NCBI RefSeq assembly: GCF_002313155.2
Contig: NZ_NWFK02000001.1
Span: forward strand, 2,108,001-2,172,000
DNA length: 64,000 nucleotides
DNA from: Psychrobacter sp. FDAARGOS_221
Lineage (GTDB): Bacteria > Pseudomonadota > Gammaproteobacteria > Pseudomonadales > Moraxellaceae
Reading direction: 5' to 3'
Part shown: in pieces, positions 53,739 to 64,000 of the stretch
Position numbering within the stretch: the first letter of the stretch is position 1
How the letters are laid out: the number at the start of each line of letters is the position of its first letter
Translations under genes and position numbers: made by a program
The notes under the pieces: model-generated
Databases searched by the model: none
Told to the model about the DNA's origin: nothing
What the model saw: only the letters and a program-made list of their open reading frames with translations

Positions 53739-54431
53739 ATGCAAAACAAGAAAGGAATCTTTAAGCTACAAAGATACCTGCTCGGAACAGCAGCAGTTGC
53801 TAGTATCTTAGGATTAAGTGCCTGCCAATCGACAACAGGCTGTGTCGCAGGGGAGTCTAAGTGCTTTAAAACACCAAGTAAAGTATTTAAGCAAAAGTCC
53901 ACTACGCCACAGCTGAACCCACAGTTTAATTATATTAAACTGAATATGAATGGTCAGACATTATGGTTAGCGCAGGGTGCTACTCAGCAATGGCCTGCGG
54001 CGAATACTAAGGTATTTTATAGCGCGGATCGCTCGGTGTTTAAATGGTCAAATGGCCGGCTTATCTCAGTGACAACACCATTAATTGACTGGCGTGAGCA
54101 ATTACAGCAGCCATTTAGTTGGTCTGCAGCAAAGCCGTTTCAATTTCGTCGACAAGTTGACCAGGTTAATGGCGTTGTTGCATGGCCACAGCTTAGGGAA
54201 GTTAATGAGGCTTCACAACCTAAGCACCATAGTTATGTTGGCGAAAACAGCAACTTGATCTGGTTGCATGAGACCACTATTAATCCTTCTCAATCTGCTT
54301 CTTCTCAACCTTATGCAACCTTTGATTATTGGTACGCATTCGACTCTCAAAGTATGAACGAACCTGTTTATGGACAACAATGTATTTCCAAACAATACTG
54401 TCTGTCTTGGCAAGTATGGAAAACATTATAA
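53739..54431 (+). CDS. GfcB/YjbF-family outer membrane lipoprotein
   Basis: A 230-residue lipoprotein: the signal ends LGLSAC (Cys ~30). The mature part has beta-rich sequence typical of YjbF/GfcB (NYIKLNMNGQTLWLAQG, QPFSWSAAKPFQFRRQVDQ, NLIWLHETTINP, YWYAFDSQS). In E. coli the family acts with GfcC and GfcD in group 4 capsule or with YjbEGH in exopolysaccharide export. The stop codon overlaps the next start (TAATG), so the two are translationally coupled. The weak ribosome site (GAAAAGAAC) suggests modest expression. Confidence 0.78.
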   Translation: MQNKKGIFKLQRYLLGTAAVASILGLSACQSTTGCVAGESKCFKTPSKVFKQKSTTPQLNPQFNYIKLNMNGQTLWLAQGATQQWPAANTKVFYSADRSVFKWSNGRLISVTTPLIDWREQLQQPFSWSAAKPFQFRRQVDQVNGVVAWPQLREVNEASQPKHHSYVGENSNLIWLHETTINPSQSASSQPYATFDYWYAFDSQSMNEPVYGQQCISKQYCLSWQVWKTL

Positions 54432-57400
54432 TGTCAAAAAATATCTCTACACCCCGTTTTAAAATGAAATATCTGGTTATTGCTTTAGCCTCAAGTGCTA
54501 CGTTGATGGCACATGCCAACTCAGAGGCATCTGCACAGTTAGCAAGCAACGCATCACTATCAACCAATTCAGCAAGTCGCTTGGCAAACTCTAATGATAC
54601 ACAAGTAGCTTTAGATATCGTATCGCGTCCTGCAGTCAGTACTGCTAAACCATTATCGCCCCCTGAAGGAGCGCGGATGGGTGAGTGGCTCAGCGAGCAG
54701 TTAGATGATAGTGCCAACAGTGCACATTACTATGAGCCGGCACTTGCTTGGGAAGCTGATGTTGAAGTGGCCGCACAACAGGCAAAATTTAATCAGTTAG
54801 ATCTGCAATTGGCACAATTTATTGCTAACCAACCGATATATCATACGTCTGGTAATGCGGTTAGCAACAAGATAAATAACACCATCAGCAGTGTCAAAAA
54901 TAATGTAGCCAATCAAGTATCAACGCACATCACTAGTCATATCACAGGCACTTCTGTTAATCATAGAGCCAGCATTGCGCCATTGAGACAGTGGTTAAAC
55001 AGCTTGTCTGTTACTGGCAGGGTTGTGTTGCCTAAGCAGGATGCAAGTTATTTACAAGTTAATCCCAGTAAAGATCCTGTTTTCAAAAGCAATGATACGG
55101 TTATTTTGCATCAGCAGCCAACGACAGTGACCGTATTATTTGATGATGCAAGCGCTTGCCGCATTATTCATCAAGCTGGTGTGCGCGCAACAGACTACGT
55201 CTCTGAATGTCAGGTTAAGTTTGGCAAGTCATTTGTCTCAGATGAGGCGTATCTGATATCTGCAGATGGCAGTGTTGAGCGATTGACATTAGAAAAGTGG
55301 AACGTACAGCAACAATCAACACCAGCACCAGGCTCATGGTTATGGGTGCCCAGCGCATCAAACAAATGGCCAGATGAGCTGGCTGAAGAAGTGGCTCAGT
55401 TCATAGGTACCCAGGGCATTGACTTGTCTTTACCCTTAGGTCAAGACGAGACACCATTAACCTTGTCTCAAGCGCATCCAGAAACAGCACGAGATTTGCC
55501 TGTTACCCCAAGTGATTGGGGGATAACTGGGTTGCTACAAACACCTACGGCCAGAATGCAAAAAGCTGGCAGTATGACTGCTCATGTATCACATGTCGAT
55601 CCATATACACAATATAATATTGTGCTTCAGCCTTTTGATAGAATAGAAACCGCTGTTAGATATACTAATATCGATGGTGTTTCTTATGGTCCTGTCAGTC
55701 CCAATCAAGACCTTAAAGATAAGTCTTTGGATATTAAGCTGAAGGTTTTAAATGAAAGTAAGTGGATACCTCAGTTGGCAGTTGGTTGGCGAGATCCTGC
55801 TGGAACGGGACTATTTAGCGGTGAGTATCTGGTTGCTAATAAGCGCTATGGAGACTTTGACTTTAGTTTAGGGATGGGCTGGGGTTACTTAGGTGGTCGT
55901 GGCAATTTAAAGAATCCTCTTGGTGTTATTGATAGTCGTTTTAAAGAGAGGGTTTCTGATGGTGGTCTACTAGGCGGCGATAGGGGTGGAGGTATCAGTC
56001 CTAAGTCTTGGTTTACTGGAAAAACTTCCTTATTTGGTGGTGTTCAATGGCACAGCCCCTATGAGCCACTAACAGTGAAGGTTGAGTATGATGGCAAAGA
56101 CTATGAGTCGGAGCCTTTTTCTGATAAAGATGACAATTCCAAAGATTTTCCAGTAAATGTGGGCCTCACTTGGCAAGATAAGAGCAAAGGATTGACTGTC
56201 AGCAGTGGTCTAGAGCGTGGCGATACCTTAATGTTGGGCATCAGCTTACAAGGTGATATGTCTGGATTAGGTAGGGTTAAGCCAAAAGCGCAAAACGTTC
56301 AAAACCTTGAAAGGCTTCCTAAATCGAGCTATTCGAGCTTAAGTTACAAGCTTAACTTCGCTGAAGATGACACCGAAGGGCTGTCGAAAAATCAACCAGT
56401 ATTAAATGCTTTCTCTCAAGCAACGGGTTGGAGAGCGACTGATCTTGCTTATGATAATGGAAATGCATTTATTAATGTTGAAGAACATGGTGGCGTATTC
56501 ATAAAAGAGCGTCTAAAACAAGGCATGGAGATATTGCGTCAAGGTCTGCCAGCGGATACACGCTTTGTGCAGATTCAAGTCTCTCGTTATGGCGAACCTG
56601 TCGGCGTTTATAATATTGATCCGAAGACATGGACTGAGCAATATCTACAGTTACTACCGCCATCACAGCGTATAGAACAGCCAGTAACCGTAACTTCTGC
56701 CTCTCAAAGTTATCAGCTGACAGAAAATAAAATCGTGGCTCATGCTGAAATGCCAAAAGGCAGTTTAAGCTTGTTCCCAAGTGTTAGTCAGAGCATTGGT
56801 GGCCCAGACGGTTACTTGTACGGTATATTTGCCAATGCCAGTGCCGATTATAGACTGTGGCAAGGCGGCTGGGTCAGTGGTCAGGCACAGCTACGCTTGG
56901 TAGATAACTTCGATAATTATAGTTATACCGCGGACAGTAAGTTGCCTCGTGTACGTACCCATATCGGCGAATACATGACGACTTCACGGATCTTAATGCC
57001 TAACTTACAGCTTAACCAGTTTAAGTCATTTGGAGATAATTTATACGGTTTAGCCTACGTTGGTTATCTTGAGTCAATGTATGCTGGTGTTGGTGGTGAG
57101 CTAATGTATCGTCGACCTAATCAGCCTTGGGCGATTGGTATTGACTTAAACCGTGTGCGTAAGCGTGACTTTGATCAGCATTTTGGTGTTCGTGATTACG
57201 AGGTCAATACCGGCCATGTTAGCTTATATTGGGATACACCTTTATATGATGTAGATATGAAGCTATCTGCTGGACAATATCTGGCAGGTGACAAGGGCGC
57301 AACGCTTGATTTATCACGCACCTTTGATAACGGTGTTAAAATGGGCGGATGGCTAACCAAGACCAATGTTTCTTCAGAAGAATTTGGCGAAGGCAGTATG

Positions 57401-57592
57401 GATAAGGGTGTATATGTTTCTATCCCAATAGATACGCTGTTCCCGCAGTGGGCCTCAGGCCAGACCAGTTTAGTTTATCAACCATTGATACGTGATGGTG
57501 GTGCTAAGCTGCAACGCAGATATGATTTATATAGCTTAACTGCACCATTGGATAAAGCAGCGCTTGAGGTTACAAATCCGGTTGAGCATTAA
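54431..57592 (+). CDS. GfcC-GfcD fusion: YjbH-type outer membrane barrel with GfcC-like N-terminal domain
   Basis: A 1053-residue exported protein, much longer than E. coli YjbH/GfcD (~700). A signal peptide ends near LMAHANS. Residues ~75-330 look like GfcC/YjbG: SVTGRVVLPKQDASYLQVNP, NDTVILHQQPTTVTVLF, YLISADGSVERLTLEKWN, PGSWLWVPS. From ~362 (DWGITGLLQTPTARM) on it is the YjbH/DUF940 barrel (FDRIETAVRYTNIDG, AVGWRDPAGTGLFSGEYLV, and strand-like repeats to the end). The start is ATG at 54431, inside the TAATG overlap with the lipoprotein gene; an upstream in-frame start at 54329 is rejected. No separate gfcC gene exists in the operon, which fits fusion. Confidence 0.8.
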   Translation: MSKNISTPRFKMKYLVIALASSATLMAHANSEASAQLASNASLSTNSASRLANSNDTQVALDIVSRPAVSTAKPLSPPEGARMGEWLSEQLDDSANSAHYYEPALAWEADVEVAAQQAKFNQLDLQLAQFIANQPIYHTSGNAVSNKINNTISSVKNNVANQVSTHITSHITGTSVNHRASIAPLRQWLNSLSVTGRVVLPKQDASYLQVNPSKDPVFKSNDTVILHQQPTTVTVLFDDASACRIIHQAGVRATDYVSECQVKFGKSFVSDEAYLISADGSVERLTLEKWNVQQQSTPAPGSWLWVPSASNKWPDELAEEVAQFIGTQGIDLSLPLGQDETPLTLSQAHPETARDLPVTPSDWGITGLLQTPTARMQKAGSMTAHVSHVDPYTQYNIVLQPFDRIETAVRYTNIDGVSYGPVSPNQDLKDKSLDIKLKVLNESKWIPQLAVGWRDPAGTGLFSGEYLVANKRYGDFDFSLGMGWGYLGGRGNLKNPLGVIDSRFKERVSDGGLLGGDRGGGISPKSWFTGKTSLFGGVQWHSPYEPLTVKVEYDGKDYESEPFSDKDDNSKDFPVNVGLTWQDKSKGLTVSSGLERGDTLMLGISLQGDMSGLGRVKPKAQNVQNLERLPKSSYSSLSYKLNFAEDDTEGLSKNQPVLNAFSQATGWRATDLAYDNGNAFINVEEHGGVFIKERLKQGMEILRQGLPADTRFVQIQVSRYGEPVGVYNIDPKTWTEQYLQLLPPSQRIEQPVTVTSASQSYQLTENKIVAHAEMPKGSLSLFPSVSQSIGGPDGYLYGIFANASADYRLWQGGWVSGQAQLRLVDNFDNYSYTADSKLPRVRTHIGEYMTTSRILMPNLQLNQFKSFGDNLYGLAYVGYLESMYAGVGGELMYRRPNQPWAIGIDLNRVRKRDFDQHFGVRDYEVNTGHVSLYWDTPLYDVDMKLSAGQYLAGDKGATLDLSRTFDNGVKMGGWLTKTNVSSEEFGEGSMDKGVYVSIPIDTLFPQWASGQTSLVYQPLIRDGGAKLQRRYDLYSLTAPLDKAALEVTNPVEH

Positions 57593-57670
57593 CCACTAAT
57601 GTGCTTATCAGGTTTAAGTTAGATCATAACTTGCCTAAGTGAATAATAGTTTTGATTAATTGAGATGTTA

Positions 57671-57702
57671 ACGACAAAGTGGGCTTTAGCTCACTTTGTC
57701 GT
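57671..57702 (+). terminator. Terminator-like hairpin after the gfc-like operon
   Basis: A perfect 10-bp stem (CGACAAAGTG / CACTTTGTCG) that extends to ~13 bp with one G-T pair and a TTTA loop, ~80 bases after the stop. The tail is TATATATAG rather than a clean T run. Confidence 0.75.
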
Positions 57703-57814
57703 ATATATAGCTTTAGTAGCCTTAACCAACCCCCATGCAAAACCAATAAATCTCAATTAAACCCCGCCAAACCGACTAAACCTAACTAAAAAGAGATAAA
57801 TTTAGAAAAGGGGG

Positions 57815-57842
57815 TTGACGGCAATTAAAAACAGTATATAAT
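57815..57842 (+). promoter_or_regulatory. rRNA operon promoter P1
   Basis: -35 TTGACG and -10 TATAAT with a 16-base spacer; a G/C-containing discriminator (ACGCCCC) follows, as usual for stringently controlled rRNA promoters. Confidence 0.82.
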
Positions 57843-57988
57843 ACGCCCCTGTTCAGACAAAAGGGCGAAAGCTTAGCGCTAAAAACTGAGTAAAAACAGT
57901 TATTTAGAGGAAGTTGAGTTAGAGCTGGTTTCGGATATGTTGCAAACGTATTAAAAGCAACAAATATCAAATAAAACGAAACAAAGTC

Positions 57989-58016
57989 TTGACAAGAAAA
58001 ATAAAGCGTCTATAAT
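57989..58016 (+). promoter_or_regulatory. rRNA operon promoter P2
   Basis: Consensus -35 TTGACA and -10 TATAAT, 16-base spacer, discriminator ACGCACC. It strongly resembles P1, including the GTATAATACGC-like core. Confidence 0.87.
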
Positions 58017-58124
58017 ACGCACCTTATCGGGACAACGGAAGCGACCTTTGGGTTGGTCTGAAGTTTTGGTGAAATTATAAAGATTTAGATTTTAAAATAT
58101 TTAAATCTTACCGAATAAAAAAGC

Positions 58125-58152
58125 TTGACAGATATTAAAATGATGATATACT
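58125..58152 (+). promoter_or_regulatory. rRNA operon promoter P3
   Basis: -35 TTGACA and -10 TATACT, again with a 16-base spacer. It lies ~280 bases before the 16S gene. Confidence 0.75.
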
Positions 58153-58258
58153 GGATGGCTCGCAAGTAACACTAACCATCTTAAATTAAGAATGAGTTTT
58201 TGATTACATGCACAACTTACCTTGGACGACAAGATAAGTCAACTATTTAAAAGCTAAA

Positions 58259-58275
58259 ATCAAAGAACAACTTGT
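58259..58275 (+). other. 16S precursor stalk, 5' arm
   Basis: ATCAAAGAACAACTTGT is perfectly complementary to 60000-60016 beyond the 16S 3' end. Imperfect pairing extends on both sides (into 58253-58305 and 59975-60022). The two arms should form the RNase III processing stem. The 3' arm also resembles a boxA antitermination element (GTTCTTTGA). Confidence 0.85.
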
Positions 58276-58434
58276 GTGGATTTTTGCTAATACAGAATGC
58301 GATAAGAAATTATCATTCATTATTAGTAGAAAAACTCGAAGTTAATTCATTATATGAAACATACGGAAAGCAAATTTGCTAGTAACGAATGAGCCAAGTT
58401 TAGAAGCTTCTTTAAAGAGCTTCATAGCAAGATT

Positions 58435-59969
<1,535 letters not shown>

Positions 59970-59999
59970 ACAAAAGCATTCGGTTAGCAAGAATTCACA

Positions 60000-60016
60000 A
60001 CAAGTTGTTCTTTGAT
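60000..60016 (+). other. 16S precursor stalk, 3' arm, with boxA-like sequence
   Basis: ACAAGTTGTTCTTTGAT pairs with 58259-58275 upstream of 16S. The GTTCTTTGATTTA part also resembles boxA of the rRNA antitermination system. Confidence 0.8.
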
Positions 60017-60031
60017 TTAGCAAGCTCTGAA

Positions 60032-60108
60032 GGGTCTGTAGCTCAGCTGGTTAGAGCACCGTGTTGATAACGCGGGGGTCATAAGTTCAAGTCTTATCAG
60101 ACCCACCA
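60032..60108 (+). tRNA. tRNA-Ile, anticodon GAT
   Basis: 77 bases with acceptor GGGTCTG / CAGACCC, D arm, anticodon loop TTGATAA, T arm with GTTCAAG, and encoded CCA. It is in the 16S-23S spacer, the usual place. Confidence 0.98.
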
Positions 60109-60119
60109 TTATCCTATAC

Positions 60120-60195
60120 GGGGCCATAGCTCAGTTGGTAGAGCGCCTGCCTTGCACGCAGGAGGTCAGGAGTTCGACTCTCCTTGGCTCCACCA
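60120..60195 (+). tRNA. tRNA-Ala, anticodon TGC
   Basis: 76 bases with acceptor GGGGCCA / TGGCTCC, anticodon loop CTTGCAC, T loop GTTCGAC and encoded CCA. It follows tRNA-Ile after 11 bases. Confidence 0.98.
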
Positions 60196-60522
60196 TAATA
60201 GGTGCAGATAATCAGAGTGGATAAAGTAGAATTAAGTGATTATTTAGTTGTTAAATAATAAATTACTTACTTCTGTTTTATACAGAGAATATATGACGAT
60301 CTGATGAAGACGTTATTACTATTTAAAAACATAGATATGAGTTGTAATACGGTTAAACGATGAATCATTCACTGAGCCATTGTTTAACCAGTAACCAACC
60401 TTTTAATGACATCAGTTGTTATCCCAAGGGGTTGGTTACAAAGTAAAGAGAACTGAATCAAGCGTAAATTATCAAGGTGATATCGTTATAATTGCTGAAC
60501 ATAAGACCCTTTGGGGTTGTAT
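60196..60522 (+). other. Spacer between tRNA-Ala and 23S rRNA
   Basis: 327 bases of spacer RNA. Its end (GTTGTATGGTCAAG, 60516-60529) pairs perfectly with 63364-63377 at the other end of 23S, forming the 23S processing stem. No gene lies within. Confidence 0.75.
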
Positions 60523-63372
<2,850 letters not shown>

Positions 63373-63507
63373 ACAACACCCAAGTGGTTTTAGTATGTCA
63401 CCAATTATTTCGATATCATCCTGATGATTACTTGATTCAGGTTCTTGATATACTAGTCAACATAAAGTTAAGTAAATAACTTAACCAACTCATATCTATA
63501 CCCCCTT

Positions 63508-63622
63508 TGCTGACGACAATAGCACGATGGAACCACCTGATCCCTTCCCGAACTCAGAAGTGAAACATCGTAGCGCCAATGGTAGTGTGGTTCGCCCATG
63601 TGAGAGTAGGTCATCGTCAGCT
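63508..63622 (+). rRNA. rrf: 5S ribosomal RNA
   Basis: About 115 bases; the terminal stem GCTGACGA / TCGTCAGC encloses AACCACCTGATCCCTTCCCG and GAACTCAGAAGTGAAAC, both standard in 5S. The ends are accurate to a few bases. Confidence 0.95.
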
Positions 63623-63632
63623 CCCTATACCT

Positions 63633-63668
63633 AAAAGCCCCCGCTCAAACCGAGCGGGGGCTTTTTCT
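63633..63668 (+). terminator. rRNA operon terminator
   Basis: A very strong hairpin (AAAGCCCCCGCTC / GAGCGGGGGCTTT, 5-base loop) with T run, just after 5S rRNA. No tRNA follows 5S. Confidence 0.96.
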
Positions 63669-64000
63669 TTGTGTGGGGGTTGGGTAGAGTGGTTTTATAA
63701 TAAAATGATTTGACATCTATCGTTATAGCTGATAATTTCTATACTAACTTTAAAGTTAAGTAATAGTATAAGAAGTGTAACCTACTTTGTACTTATATTA
63801 AAAAAGCCAGCTTACATTTTTATATCTAATCCTGCCTTTTACTGCTTTTCTCAACTGAGCAGATCCTCTAAGATAAGTAAAATACCTACCTCTCTTTAAT
63901 TGCATTCGTGCAAATATTTTCTTTATAACAAAGTCTTTATTATTTGTACTCTCATATGATTTATTGACAATGATGTTAATAAGCACACCTTATACTTATC
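63669..64000. other. AT-rich end of window
   Basis: About 330 bases without a gene I can support. A 62-codon minus-strand reading frame (63798-63986) with a basic composition is bounded by stops and has no recognisable family; it is not called. Confidence 0.35.

Noticed and set aside
54280..54717. 145-codon minus-strand reading frame across the gfcB-like/gfcD-like junction
   Set aside because: It is fully antisense to two supported genes and has no ribosome site or family.
63798..63986. 62-codon minus-strand reading frame at the right edge
   Set aside because: It begins with GTG, is bounded by stops on both sides and matches no family I know; a remnant is possible but not supportable.

Overview
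This window looks like a chromosomal segment of a Psychrobacter-like member of the Moraxellaceae (Gammaproteobacteria). The evidence is the character of the 16S rRNA, the moderate-to-low GC content, the Moraxellaceae-type gene complement (Pil-Chp cluster, Ata/TpgA-like adhesin pair, OxyR-AhpC) and the cold-adapted, Gln/Asn-rich protein style. The genus call is from recognition and no search was run. No prophage, insertion sequence, CRISPR array or restriction/defence locus is visible.

Layout. 1-0.7 kb: 3' part of a gene that starts outside the window (YbjN-like). 2.0-11.7 kb: a 2930-residue trimeric autotransporter adhesin followed by a TpgA-like lipoprotein (BamE-like plus OmpA-like domains) that probably anchors it to peptidoglycan. 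11.9-15.8 kb: an HDAC-family deacylase, then a divergent two-component pair whose kinase carries a long acidic insertion inside its ATPase domain. 16.4-26.7 kb: a Pil-Chp chemosensory cluster for type IV pili in the order pilG-pilH-pilI-pilJ-chpA-chpB-like-chpC-like; pilK is missing, PilJ has no periplasmic sensor domain, and the CheB-like protein looks catalytically dead. 26.8-32.2 kb: cytochrome b561, minCDE (minus strand), an unrecognised membrane protein and a PlsC-type acyltransferase. 33.0-40.0 kb: an OmpA-like lipoprotein, then a probable Fur-controlled iron operon (imelysin, di-haem DUF1111 protein, second imelysin, DUF1513 protein). 40.1-44.0 kb: a YgjP-like metallopeptidase, an HD-domain protein, oxyR and ahpC. 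44.2-48.3 kb: telA, infC (AUU start) and thrS. 48.7-52.3 kb: frdABCD. 52.7-57.6 kb: a gfc/yjb-like exopolysaccharide-export operon with an apparent GfcC-GfcD fusion. 57.8-63.7 kb: a complete rRNA operon with three tandem promoters, 16S, tRNA-Ile(GAT), tRNA-Ala(TGC), 23S, 5S and a terminator.

How the parts fit. Much of the window concerns the cell surface and its control: a giant adhesin with its anchor, pilus chemosensing, and a polysaccharide-export-like outer membrane barrel. A second theme is iron and redox: imelysins, OxyR/AhpC and fumarate reductase. The most unusual signals are domain-level rearrangements: the loss of the methylation-adaptation branch and of the sensor domain in the Chp system, the fused GfcC-GfcD protein, the GfcA/YjbE-like tail on a larger secreted protein, and the kinase insertion.
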